Below are positions 8,511-16,621 of a stretch of DNA of 33,399 nucleotides, piece by piece. Location: assembly GCA_037131955.1 (NCBI GenBank), contig JBAXQC010000028.1, forward strand, positions 1 through 33,399. The letters run 5' to 3'. Every line of letters begins with the position of its first letter. The first letter of the stretch is position 1. The position numbers and the translations under genes are program-made. Under the pieces are notes generated by a model. The model saw only the letters and a list, made by a program, of their open reading frames with translations, did not search any database and was not told the origin of the DNA. Source of the stretch: CAIMMJ01 sp037131955 (GTDB lineage: Bacteria; Bacteroidota; Bacteroidia; UBA4408).

Positions 8511-9497
8511 ATGTCGGTAAAAAAATTTTTGCTTACAATACTTTTTTGTTTTGGTTTTTTTAATTGCTACAATACCTTTAGTTGGGGATTTTTTGGACAT
8601 AAACTTATAAATAGAATGGCTGTGTTTACTTTACCAACTCCAATTATTGGTTTTTATAAAAAACACATAGAGTACGTTACAGAGCACGCAACTGATCCAG
8701 ATTCCAGAAGATCTATAGTAAAAGATGAAGCGGCAAAACATTACATCGACATAGATCATTATGGCGAAAATCCTTTTCAAAAAGTACCTCGAAACTGGTT
8801 TAAGGCGGTAGAAAAATATTCCGAAGATACCTTGCAATCCTATGGCATTGTGCCTTGGTGGATAAATGTGATGATGATAAAACTAACAGCAGCATTCAGA
8901 GAAGAAAATATTGACAAAGTTTTAAAATACTCTGCTGATATTGGTCATTATATTGCCGATTCTCATGTGCCATTGCATACTACCGAAAATTATAACGGTC
9001 AATTAACCAATCAAAAAGGGATACATGGTTTTTGGGAATCAAGGGTTCCAGAACTTTTATCTGAAAACTACGATTATTGGCTAGGAAAAGCTCAATATGT
9101 AGATAATATCAGCGATAGAGCATGGGAAACTGTTGAGCAAAGTTTTGCTGCAAAAGATTCTGTGCTAAATTTTGAGGCTCAATTAACCTCAGAATTTGGA
9201 GGAGACCAAAAGTATGCATTGGAGCAACGCAATGGTTTAACCGTTAGAACTTACTCTGAAGCGTTCACTAAAGCTTACGATAAAAAACTAAATGGAATGG
9301 TAGAAAGAAGAATGAGAATTTCTATTATTACTGTTGGCAGCATGTGGTATACTGCTTGGGTAAATGCAGGCCAACCAAACTTAGACAGACTTGATTCGAA
9401 AGAACTCAGCGATTCAATTAAAAGAGCTCAAGCCGCCGAGGAATACTTATGGAAAACAGGAACAAAATTAGAGAAAATAAAAGGACATGAAGATTAA
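8511..9497 (+). CDS. S1/P1-nuclease / zinc-dependent phospholipase C-like enzyme, exported
   Basis: 328 residues. The signal peptide ends at S24, so the mature protein would begin with W25. The spacing of candidate zinc ligands follows fungal P1 nuclease closely: W25 and H30 (5 apart), D62 and H77 (15 apart), H146 and D150 (4 apart), H156 (6 further), H172 and E176 (4 apart, Glu in place of Asp). The N-terminal Trp chelating zinc through its free amino group is a hallmark of the superfamily. Other segments: HYIDIDHYG, DIGHYIADSHVPLHTTENYNGQ, GIHGFWESRVPEL. Whether the substrate is nucleic acid or phospholipid cannot be told from sequence. Single-gene unit with its own candidate promoter and a strong terminator downstream. 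Confidence 0.88.
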   Translation: MSVKKFLLTILFCFGFFNCYNTFSWGFFGHKLINRMAVFTLPTPIIGFYKKHIEYVTEHATDPDSRRSIVKDEAAKHYIDIDHYGENPFQKVPRNWFKAVEKYSEDTLQSYGIVPWWINVMMIKLTAAFREENIDKVLKYSADIGHYIADSHVPLHTTENYNGQLTNQKGIHGFWESRVPELLSENYDYWLGKAQYVDNISDRAWETVEQSFAAKDSVLNFEAQLTSEFGGDQKYALEQRNGLTVRTYSEAFTKAYDKKLNGMVERRMRISIITVGSMWYTAWVNAGQPNLDRLDSKELSDSIKRAQAAEEYLWKTGTKLEKIKGHED

Positions 9498-9539
9498 GTT
9501 GTGGCAGTTAAACTGAAAATTTAAAAATTACACAAACAA

Positions 9540-9568
9540 AAAAAGTCCACAAAACTTGTGGACTTTTT
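9540..9568. terminator. Bidirectional rho-independent terminator
   Basis: Perfect hairpin: arms of 13 bases (core GTCCAC / GTGGAC flanked by A-runs and T-runs) around a 3-base loop. The A-tract on one side and T-tract on the other make it work in both directions, serving the convergent genes that end at 9497 (plus) and 9588 (minus). Confidence 0.88.
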
Positions 9569-9587
9569 CATTTACCTAAAAAAAACA

Positions 9588-10049
9588 TTAATCCAAATCG
9601 CTATTCTCTTTTTTGTTGTCGTTCATATTTGGGTTGTTATCAATAACTTTTTGTCTCTCTGGTGACATTTTTCTGCTTTCCTCCCACTTTTTAAATTGTT
9701 CAGGATTTAAAATTCCTTTAAGTTCCGCAACATAAGATTTTCTAATTTCTCTTATCATTTGCTTCTCTTCTTTTGTCAGTTCTTTCTTTTCGCCCCTAAT
9801 TTCATTTACCTTTTTTTGTTTGGCAACTAACAAAGAATAAATTTTTTCGGTTTGTGAAGGATCACATCCAAGTTGCTGTGAAATTTTCTGTGACTTTTTT
9901 TTCGCCCTTTGTTCCGGGGACTGAACTGGCTTGTTTCTTTTCTGAGAGACCTCAGCTTGCGGTTTTGTTGTTTGTGGAGTTTGAGCTGTTTGTGCAATTA
10001 CCGAATTAAATATTGCAAATACTGCAGCACTCAAAATTAGTTTTTTCAT
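9588..10049 (-). CDS. Small periplasmic, highly charged helical protein (Spy/CpxP-like)
   Basis: 153 residues. Signal peptide 1-19 (SVIA/Q). After a Thr/Gln/Pro-rich linker (about 20-45) the protein is a charged, predicted-helical segment rich in Lys and Glu (SPEQRAKKKSQKISQQLG, LTKEEKQMIREIRKSY, LNPEQFKKWEESRKM), with the L-x-P-E-Q-x-x-K-W/x pattern reminiscent of the LTXXQ motif of Spy/CpxP envelope-stress chaperones. The tail is Asn/Asp rich. Small proteins of this type are common in Bacteroidota and mostly annotated as hypothetical. It lies 78 nt downstream of dusB on the same strand. Function as a periplasmic chaperone or sensor is inference. Confidence 0.78.
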   Translation of the reverse strand: MKKLILSAAVFAIFNSVIAQTAQTPQTTKPQAEVSQKRNKPVQSPEQRAKKKSQKISQQLGCDPSQTEKIYSLLVAKQKKVNEIRGEKKELTKEEKQMIREIRKSYVAELKGILNPEQFKKWEESRKMSPERQKVIDNNPNMNDNKKENSDLD

Positions 10050-10127
10050 TTTTATAATTTATTTAGTTGTTTTTATAAAATCAATAACCGTGCCTTAGTA
10101 GTTTTATTGTTCATACATCACTATTTG

Positions 10128-11114
10128 TTAAGATGCCAAGGAATATTTTGCCTTAATTTCATCCATTGTAGAATATATTTCTTGTACATCCATTGTGTTA
10201 ACCAATCTCATTCTAAAATCTTTAAAGTGATCTAAGCCTTTAAAATAATTTGCGTAATGCCTTCTCATTTCTAAAATTCCCAAATTATTTCCTTTCCATT
10301 TTATCGAAAATTCAAGGTGCTGCAAACACACTTTTAAGCGTTCTTCCAGATCTGGTTTTTCTATATGCAAACCTGTTTTTAAGAAATATTTTATTTGATT
10401 AAAAATCCACGGATTTCCAATGCTTGCCCTCCCTATCATAATTCCATCAACACCATAGTCATTCTTCATTTTCAGAGCCTTTTCAGGTGAATCTACATCG
10501 CCGTTTCCAAAAATCGGAATTTGAATTCTAGGGTTTTCTTTTATCTTTCTAATTAAAGTCCAATCGGCATCACCTTTATACATTTGAACTCTTGTTCTTC
10601 CATGTACTGTTAATGCTTTAATTCCAATATCTTGCAAACGTTCAGCCACTTCTTCCACATTTTTTGTGCTTTCATCCCACCCCAATCTGGTTTTTACTGT
10701 AACAGGCAAATGAGTAGATTTTACAATTTCCGAAGTCATTTGCACCATTTTTGGAATATCGCGGAGCAAGGCAGCACCGGCACCTTTGCAGGCAACATTT
10801 TTTACAGGACATCCGTAATTTATGTCTATTAAATCTGGGTTAACACTGCTAGAAATTATAGCAGATTCTCTCATCGAGTCAATATCCGAACCAAAGATTT
10901 GAATTCCTATTGGCCTTTCAAAATCGAAGATATCCAACTTCTGCAAACTTTTTGCTGCGTTTCTTATTAGTCCTTCTGAGGAAATAAATTCAGTATACAT
11001 TAAATCAGCTCCATTTTGTTTGCAAACAGCTCTAAATGGCGGATCACTTACATCTTCCATAGGTGCTAAAAGCAAAGGGAATTCTGGTAATTCTATATTT
11101 CCTATCTTAACCAT
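10128..11114 (-). CDS. dusB: tRNA-dihydrouridine synthase (DusB-like)
   Basis: 328 residues, standard length. FMN/NADPH-dependent reduction of uridine to dihydrouridine in tRNA. TIM-barrel signatures in order: LLLAPMEDVSDPPFR (residues about 14-28), TEFISSEGL, QIFGSD, then INYGCPVKNVACKGAGAALLRD carrying the catalytic Cys102, TVKTRLGWD, LTVHGRTR, IFGNGDV, and GIMIGRASIGNPWIF (FMN phosphate binding); the C-terminal helical domain has MRRHYANYFKG. Transcribed divergently from the CPBP protease gene, with start codons 27 bases apart and interlocking promoters (see 11114-11157). Confidence 0.95.
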   Translation of the reverse strand: MVKIGNIELPEFPLLLAPMEDVSDPPFRAVCKQNGADLMYTEFISSEGLIRNAAKSLQKLDIFDFERPIGIQIFGSDIDSMRESAIISSSVNPDLIDINYGCPVKNVACKGAGAALLRDIPKMVQMTSEIVKSTHLPVTVKTRLGWDESTKNVEEVAERLQDIGIKALTVHGRTRVQMYKGDADWTLIRKIKENPRIQIPIFGNGDVDSPEKALKMKNDYGVDGIMIGRASIGNPWIFNQIKYFLKTGLHIEKPDLEERLKVCLQHLEFSIKWKGNNLGILEMRRHYANYFKGLDHFKDFRMRLVNTMDVQEIYSTMDEIKAKYSLAS

Positions 11115-11121
11115 ATATTTG
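11114..11121 (+). promoter_or_regulatory. Candidate -7 box for the CPBP/PagL-like pair
   Basis: TATATTTG matches TAnnTTTG, begins on the last base of the dusB start codon and lies 20 nt before the ATG at 11142. At the -33 position there is TTC rather than TTG. It sits 6 nt from the opposing -7 box of dusB. Confidence 0.45.
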
Positions 11122-11127
11122 AAACCG

Positions 11128-11157
11128 CAAATTTATAAAATATGGCATTAAATACAA
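11128..11157 (-). promoter_or_regulatory. Promoter of dusB (TTG-N19-TAAATTTG)
   Basis: On the minus strand TTG (11157-11155), exactly 19 nt, then TAAATTTG (11135-11128): a full match to the Bacteroidota promoter form. Only 13 nt separate the box from the dusB ATG, implying a very short leader. The -33 element lies within the first six codons of the divergent CPBP gene. Confidence 0.6.
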
Positions 11158-12059
11158 TGTTTAATACTACCAAACCTAAAGAACAACTTTTAGTAATTAC
11201 TGGGCTGGTTTTAGTTTGTTTAGTTGTTTTTTCTTTTTTATCTATTGTTGGTGCAAATATTTTGTTCGGCGTTGATTTACTTAAAAATCCTAATGTTGGT
11301 ATTCAATTGGCAAAACCAGAAATGATATCTGCCTTAAAGTTTATGCAAATATTTCAGGCGATAGGAGTATTTATTATTCCCTCCATATTGTTCCTACAAT
11401 TTTTTAAAAACAAAAACGAAAACTGGATTGCTTTGTCAAGAGTTCCTTCCATCTACCAAATAATTTTAATATCCATTTGTATAATTTGCCTGTCTCCCAC
11501 CATTAATTTTTTGGCAGAGCTAAATTCAAAAATACCATTCCCTCAATGGGTATATGATTCAGAAGAAGAAGCATTAAAAATTACCAAAGCATTTCTAAAC
11601 ATGAACACTGTTTGGGTTTTATTTATTAATTTATTTGTTGTTGCAATATTACCCGCAATTGGCGAAGAACTATTGTTTAGAGGTGTTTTACAGAATGTGT
11701 TAAAAAATATTTTTAACAACTATCATTTTGCAGTTTGGATAACAGCAATTTTGTTTAGTGCCATGCACATGCAATTTTTAGGATTTATTCCTAGAATGTT
11801 GCTTGGTGCATTGTTTGGCTACATCTATGTTTGGAGCGGTAGTTTGTGGATATGCATGATTGCACATTTTATAAACAATAGTGCGGCAGTGCTCATGGGA
11901 TATTTTATTAGCATAAACTCGTTAGATGCATCAACAGAAAATATTGGAGCCAATTACCAAGAATTATGGATTGTAATTGTAGGTTTAGCTACTTCTACTT
12001 TTGCGGTTTTCTCTCTAAAAAAATCATATAATCTTGTTGCAACAATTGATGAAAAATAA
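11142..12059 (+). CDS. CPBP-family intramembrane metalloprotease
   Basis: 305 residues, about eight hydrophobic membrane segments. The CPBP (Abi/Rce1-like) motifs are present: EELLFRG with E175, E176 and R180; FSAMH with H209; and AHFINNSAA with H242 and N245/N246, the predicted glutamate/histidine metal site within the membrane. Family members cleave prenylated proteins (Rce1), act in bacteriocin immunity or process signalling proteins; the substrate here is unknown. An internal Met six codons in (at 11157) is an alternative start. The stop codon overlaps the next gene by 11 nt, so the PagL-like gene is probably translated from the same message. Confidence 0.87.
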   Translation: MALNTMFNTTKPKEQLLVITGLVLVCLVVFSFLSIVGANILFGVDLLKNPNVGIQLAKPEMISALKFMQIFQAIGVFIIPSILFLQFFKNKNENWIALSRVPSIYQIILISICIICLSPTINFLAELNSKIPFPQWVYDSEEEALKITKAFLNMNTVWVLFINLFVVAILPAIGEELLFRGVLQNVLKNIFNNYHFAVWITAILFSAMHMQFLGFIPRMLLGALFGYIYVWSGSLWICMIAHFINNSAAVLMGYFISINSLDASTENIGANYQELWIVIVGLATSTFAVFSLKKSYNLVATIDEK

Positions 12060-13125
12060 GATTGCACTTCTGTTTTGGCTTTTTACATGCAATTTAGTTT
12101 TTGCTCAAAACACTAAATTTTCTATCGAGTACAAGCAGCATTATGGTTTTACAATTGCACATCGGCAGTCTATGCTTCATTACTACGAGAAACATTACTT
12201 ACTAACCGATGTATCTTACGTTAAAAACACATCTAAAAAAAACGACTGGCAAGAATTCTATGGATTTCCTAAATATGGATACACAGCAATTTTTACAAAT
12301 TTTAGCAACAGTAAATTTTTAGGTGATGCAATTGGACTAGTTGGCTTTTTGCAATTTGAAAATTCAGATAAATTAGCTAGTTTCTCATTTAAAATTGGAG
12401 GAGGATTTGGTTATATATTTAATCCATTTGACAGAGAAAAAAACTATAAAAACATTGCTGTTGGAAGCAGTTTTAATGGTTTAATGAGAGTAGAACCGTC
12501 GCTGAGGATAAACTTAAACAATAAATTCTCTTTAAGTGCAGGCATTGCTATCACTCATTTTTCTAATGCTTCAACAAAAACTCCCAACCTTGGAATAAAC
12601 ATAGCAACAGTGCAAGCTGGTATTAGATATTCGTTTAATGAAACAAAAAACTCAACTTCAAAAAACAACGTTGATACATTGACGAACAAACCAAGATTTT
12701 TTGCTAATATTCAATCAGGATATAAACAGGTTTATCCTGCCAATGGTCCTGTTTATGGTTTAGGAGCAATTAGTTTCAGTTATTTTTTTCATCAGCACAA
12801 AAAAGGTCAATTTGGTATAGGATCAGAATTTTTCTATTCACCATCGTTAAAAGAAGAACTGCAACAAGATAAAAATCAAGACAACAACAATAATTCTATT
12901 CCTCAATTGGCACTAAATTTAAATTATGAGTTTGCTTTTGGCAAGTTTGCTTTACCACTAATTTTTGGAGTATATGTAGTAGATAATGTAAAGAAAAATG
13001 GACCTATTTATCAAAGTATAGGTTTAAGATATACTCTAAATAAGCACTTAGTTTTTTCTAGTATTTTAAAATCTCATTTAGGCAAAGCAGAATATAATTT
13101 ATGGGGAATTGGATGGAGATGGTAA
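12049..13125 (+). CDS. PagL-like lipid A 3-O-deacylase / acyloxyacyl hydrolase, outer membrane
   Basis: 358 residues from the ATG at 12049; this start gives a clean signal peptide (MKNKIALLFWLF ... VFA/Q), while an upstream in-frame TTG at 12034 would only prepend five residues and lies deeper in the CPBP gene. The region up to about residue 195 aligns with the PagL family: AITHFSNAS has the catalytic pair H170 and S172 (compare H126/S128 of Pseudomonas PagL), followed by PNLGIN and TVQAGIRYSF. The C-terminal half (about 220-358) consists of further amphipathic strands ending in an aromatic residue (GWRW), making the protein about twice PagL size, as in other Bacteroidota members. Predicted to remove the 3-O acyl chain from lipid A at the outer membrane. 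Confidence 0.83.
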   Translation: MKNKIALLFWLFTCNLVFAQNTKFSIEYKQHYGFTIAHRQSMLHYYEKHYLLTDVSYVKNTSKKNDWQEFYGFPKYGYTAIFTNFSNSKFLGDAIGLVGFLQFENSDKLASFSFKIGGGFGYIFNPFDREKNYKNIAVGSSFNGLMRVEPSLRINLNNKFSLSAGIAITHFSNASTKTPNLGINIATVQAGIRYSFNETKNSTSKNNVDTLTNKPRFFANIQSGYKQVYPANGPVYGLGAISFSYFFHQHKKGQFGIGSEFFYSPSLKEELQQDKNQDNNNNSIPQLALNLNYEFAFGKFALPLIFGVYVVDNVKKNGPIYQSIGLRYTLNKHLVFSSILKSHLGKAEYNLWGIGWRW

Positions 13126-13245
13126 GCATAACTTATTTATTCTTTTGGCAAACAATGTGCTATTTGAAATTATTGTTTGTTAAAAATATTTCATGAATTT
13201 GAGTAAATTTTTTTTGTCATTAATAACTGTGTATTTTCGCAAAAC

Positions 13246-13959
13246 ATGAACAGATTATTTTTTAAATTTTTTTCGGTATTAATATTAACGCTGATTAGCA
13301 TTTCTACTTTTTCAAATTATCCTACTTATCAAATAGGATTATTGAAATACAAAGGAGGAGGCGACTGGTATGCCAACTTAGAAACTTCACTTCCTAATCT
13401 TATAAAATTTTGCAACGAAAATTTAGCCACGAATTTCTCCAATGAACAAGCCATTATTGATGTTGCAAGTGCTGATATCTTTAATGTGCCATTTATTCAC
13501 ATGACAGGTCATGGGAATGTTCAATTTTCTGAACAAGAAGCACTAAACCTAAGAAATTATTTAATTGCTGGCGGCTTCTTGCATATTGATGATAACTATG
13601 GTATGGATAAATTTATTAGACCGCAAATGAAAAAAGTTTTTCCGGAACTAGATTTTATGGAGCTACCTTTTTCTCATCCTATATATCATCAGAAATATGA
13701 ATTTAAAACAGGTCTACCAAAAATACATGAACACGATGACAAACCACCACAAGGGTTTGGTCTTATATACAAAGGAAGGCTGGTTTGCTTTTATTCTTTT
13801 GAGTGCGATTTAGGCGATGGTTGGGAAAGTATGGAAGTTCATAAAGATTCTCAAGAGGCAAGAACTAAAGCTCTAAAGATGGGTGCAAATTTGGTGCAAT
13901 ATGCATTTACAAGCAAACTAATGATAAAACAAACAACACTTTTACAACTAAAAAATTAA
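13246..13959 (+). CDS. DUF4159 domain-containing exported protein
   Basis: 237 residues. Signal peptide 1-23 (STFS/N). The rest is one DUF4159 domain: IGLLKYKGGGDWYANL, SADIFNVPFIHMTGHGNVQFS, LRNYLIAGGFLHIDDNYGMD, FPELDFMELPFSHPIYH, then FSFECDLGDGW and EARTKALKMGANLVQYAF. The fold is thought to resemble the ThuA/glutamine amidotransferase-like class, and no catalytic role is established. DUF4159 genes often lie with MoxR/BatA-type aerotolerance genes; none is here. Its final TTAA is shared with the stop of nhaA on the opposite strand. Confidence 0.9.
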   Translation: MNRLFFKFFSVLILTLISISTFSNYPTYQIGLLKYKGGGDWYANLETSLPNLIKFCNENLATNFSNEQAIIDVASADIFNVPFIHMTGHGNVQFSEQEALNLRNYLIAGGFLHIDDNYGMDKFIRPQMKKVFPELDFMELPFSHPIYHQKYEFKTGLPKIHEHDDKPPQGFGLIYKGRLVCFYSFECDLGDGWESMEVHKDSQEARTKALKMGANLVQYAFTSKLMIKQTTLLQLKN

Positions 13960-15164
13960 GAATTAACTCTGTTTTTTAAGTTTCTTTTTGAGTTCAAATA
14001 TAAATACATTAAGCCAGCAATAGCAGCAATAGCACTTGATAAAAAGATACTTAGTTTGCCCAAATTAATAAAGTCTTCGTTGGTAAACGAAAGATTACAA
14101 ATAAATATTGACATTGTAAAACCAATACCACCAAGTAAAGAAACACCAAACATGTGTTTCCAATTTACTTCTTGAGGCAATGTTGCAATTTTAAGTTTAA
14201 CGGCAATAAATGAAATGCCAAAAATTCCCAATGGTTTTCCTATGATTAATCCTAAAAATATACCTAATTCCAAATTATCAAGTAAACTAAAGTGTGAGCT
14301 AGAATTTAATTCCATTGCACTATTGGCAAAAGCAAATAGAGGCATAATTATAAATGTAATTGGAGTATGAAGCATGTTTTCTAATTTTCTGAGTGGAGAA
14401 ATAGAATTGCCATTGAGCATTGGAATACAAAATGCTACTATTACTCCTGCCAAAGTTGGATGAATACCTGTTTTATAAAAACAAAACCACAAAAATGCCC
14501 CTAAAATAATGAAAGGTGTATTCCTTTTTACTTGAGATAAATTAAAAACAACGAGAAGAGCAAAAATTATTGAAGAGTAAATTAAATAATCAGTATTTAT
14601 TTCTTTTGTATAAAACAAGGCAATTATCAATACTGCGCCTAAGTCATCTACAACAGCAAGTGCAGTTAAAAAAACTTTTATCGCCATTGGAACTTTATCT
14701 CCCAGTAATGCTAAAATTCCTAACGCAAATGCAATATCCGTTGCTGTAGGTATAGCCAATCCACCAATGGTTGGCTCGTTAAGATTTACCAACGAATAAA
14801 TTAATGCCGGCACTAACATTCCTCCAATAGCCGCCGCAATAGGCAATGTGGCTTTGCTTACAGAATTTAACTCTCCAATAAACAATTCTCTTTTAATTTC
14901 TAGCCCTACCAACATAAAGAAAAAACTCATTCCTATATCGTTTATCCAAAATTCAATTGGTTTTTCAAAAGACAAATTTCCAAATGAAACACTAATATCA
15001 ATGTGCCAAAATTCAACATATTTATGACCTAAAATAGTATTGGACAAAAACAAAGAAATAGTTGCTGAAAAAATCAGTAAAATTCCTGAAAACTGATTGC
15101 TGAGGATGAACTCCCTAAAAGATTGTGTAATGTTTTTTGAGATTCCAATTACTTTATTTTTCAT
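13956..15164 (-). CDS. nhaA: Na+/H+ antiporter NhaA
   Basis: 402 residues, about 11-12 membrane helices. It exchanges external protons for cytoplasmic sodium, giving sodium and alkaline-pH tolerance. Family marks: GLEIKREL, SKATLPIAAAIGGM, GLAIPTATDIAFALGILALLG with D143 (E. coli D133), and LTALAVVDDLGAVLIIALFYT with the transport aspartates D173 and D174 (E. coli D163/D164). The C-terminal helices contain FANSAMEL, GKPLGIFG and LGGIGFTMSIF. The stop codon overlaps the DUF4159 stop by 4 nt in a convergent arrangement. Confidence 0.96.
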   Translation of the reverse strand: MKNKVIGISKNITQSFREFILSNQFSGILLIFSATISLFLSNTILGHKYVEFWHIDISVSFGNLSFEKPIEFWINDIGMSFFFMLVGLEIKRELFIGELNSVSKATLPIAAAIGGMLVPALIYSLVNLNEPTIGGLAIPTATDIAFALGILALLGDKVPMAIKVFLTALAVVDDLGAVLIIALFYTKEINTDYLIYSSIIFALLVVFNLSQVKRNTPFIILGAFLWFCFYKTGIHPTLAGVIVAFCIPMLNGNSISPLRKLENMLHTPITFIIMPLFAFANSAMELNSSSHFSLLDNLELGIFLGLIIGKPLGIFGISFIAVKLKIATLPQEVNWKHMFGVSLLGGIGFTMSIFICNLSFTNEDFINLGKLSIFLSSAIAAIAGLMYLYLNSKRNLKNRVNS

Positions 15165-15168
15165 TTTT

Positions 15169-15196
15169 CAAATTTATTCATTTGATTTATTCACAA
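15169..15196 (-). promoter_or_regulatory. Candidate promoter of nhaA
   Basis: On the minus strand TTG (15196-15194), 17 nt, TAAATTTG (15176-15169). The box ends only 4 nt before the ATG at 15164, which would make the transcript leaderless or nearly so. Spacing is 2 nt shorter than ideal. Confidence 0.4.
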
Positions 15197-15293
15197 CTTT
15201 TATAATTTTTACTGAACAATATACCTGCGCAAAATAAGGACTTGCATCCACTAAAATTACAAATGTAGCTTTGGCATTTATAACTACTAAAAA

Positions 15294-16454
15294 TCAAAAA
15301 TAATATTCACGTTCCCCATTCCTAAATACGACCATAATTACATCGCCCTTTTTTTGTTTATAGGGATCAAATAGTTTTTTAATCCTCATAAAAGCCCATG
15401 TTTCTCTGTAAAGAACAGCTTTGGTTTCGTGGTAAATAAAATAATCTGTATAAAAAATACTGTAATCTTTATACGTTGATGCAATACAATACTGCTTTAG
15501 AGATGCTGGAAGTTTTTCTCTAACAGAATTCTTCATTACTACAAAACAAAATCTATAATTTCCTGTGTACAAATCATAGGAAATTAAATCTACTCCGTAG
15601 CCGAAATAATTAAACATCGGTAAAACAAAAAACAAAATTAACGACAAATGAAAAAGTAATTTTTTTGAATATTGTTTTGTTTCAACCCACAAATTTTGAT
15701 TATCATTCTTGAATAAATAATAAATCATAATCATACAAAACACATTGTATATTACCACTGTGGCAAAACCATTATGGAGATAACCAATAAAATAAATAAT
15801 TATTAAATGTAATATAATTGCGAGATAAAAAGTAAATATTCTTGTAGCCCTAAAAAACAGCCCAAAACCAATAAAAAACTCAAAGCCTGCAACAATTAAA
15901 CCAAGCGATTTTATAATATTATAAAAATCTTTTGGAATTAATTCTTGAAGTGGCTCAACAAACCTTATATAACCGTACGAAAAAAAACTTTGATTAAACT
16001 TGTTAAATCCTGAAAAAAAATAAGCAAATACAAAAATCAACTTACATACATAAATAGTAAATTTTGAATTAATCCAACCAAGTTTGTAGAAATAGTAGAA
16101 CAAGAAGAAAGATAAATATGTAAATAGAAAGGGCTGTATTCTATTTGCGTCATAGAATAAAAGAACAAAATAAATCAGAAAAAAAAACGATAAATAAACT
16201 TTATTGTCTTCTTTTTGATAAATAAAAATCAGGAAAATTACTAATGCTGCAAATAAAATAAAATTTAAAAAAACTGGTATGTCATTAATGCCATCTATAA
16301 AAGGAAGCAAAGGAAAATCGCGGTGATTAATAAAAATTCTATATGTAATTAAAACATATACCAAACAAAAGAAAGAAACAATTTTTTTTAGTTCTTCAAT
16401 AAGAAAATTAGAGTCCCTCTTTTCCTTATTCATCACATTTTCATTCATCACCAT
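15294..16454 (-). CDS. Polytopic membrane protein of unknown function (HTTM/DoxX-like topology)
   Basis: 386 residues with roughly eight to nine hydrophobic helices between residues 25 and 290, extremely rich in Phe, Ile and Tyr. A soluble C-terminal domain of about 95 residues (from about 290, YGVDLISYDLY onward) ends with GDVIMVVFRNGEREYYF. The helices hold the pattern FAYFFSGFNKFNQSFF and GFEFFIGFGLFFRATR, recalling the HTTM and DoxX-like superfamily (vitamin-K-carboxylase-like membrane fold). I cannot name a substrate. The start is uncertain: Met occurs at residues 1, 3 and 8. It is separated from nhaA by 129 nt on the same strand. Confidence 0.75.
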   Translation of the reverse strand: MVMNENVMNKEKRDSNFLIEELKKIVSFFCLVYVLITYRIFINHRDFPLLPFIDGINDIPVFLNFILFAALVIFLIFIYQKEDNKVYLSFFFLIYFVLLFYDANRIQPFLFTYLSFFLFYYFYKLGWINSKFTIYVCKLIFVFAYFFSGFNKFNQSFFSYGYIRFVEPLQELIPKDFYNIIKSLGLIVAGFEFFIGFGLFFRATRIFTFYLAIILHLIIIYFIGYLHNGFATVVIYNVFCMIMIYYLFKNDNQNLWVETKQYSKKLLFHLSLILFFVLPMFNYFGYGVDLISYDLYTGNYRFCFVVMKNSVREKLPASLKQYCIASTYKDYSIFYTDYFIYHETKAVLYRETWAFMRIKKLFDPYKQKKGDVIMVVFRNGEREYYF

Positions 16455-16608
16455 TATTCAAATCAAAAAAGCAATAATCATCTTTCATTCATTAATCTAA
16501 AATTAAATAAACGAAGAGCTAAATCTAATAAAAATTTCCACATTAAATTAAATTCAAATAAGTAAAATAATTAGCATTAAAGAATTACAAATTTTATAAA
16601 TTTAGATG

Positions 16609-16616
16609 TAAATTTG
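16609..16616 (+). promoter_or_regulatory. Candidate -7 box abutting the flavoprotein start
   Basis: TAAATTTG matches TAnnTTTG and ends 5 nt before the ATG at 16622. No TTG is found at 17-21 nt upstream. Either the message is leaderless, or the match is chance in AT-rich DNA. Confidence 0.3.
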
Positions 16617-16621
16617 TAGAC

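Noticed and set aside
13149..13179. 8-bp inverted repeat CAAACAAT / ATTGTTTG between the PagL-like and DUF4159 genes
   Set aside because: 15-base loop, all but two pairs A-T, and no T-run; too weak to call a terminator or operator.
13232..13239. TATTTTCG before the DUF4159 start as a -7 box
   Set aside because: Deviates from TAnnTTTG at one base, lies only 6 nt from the ATG and has no correctly spaced TTG.
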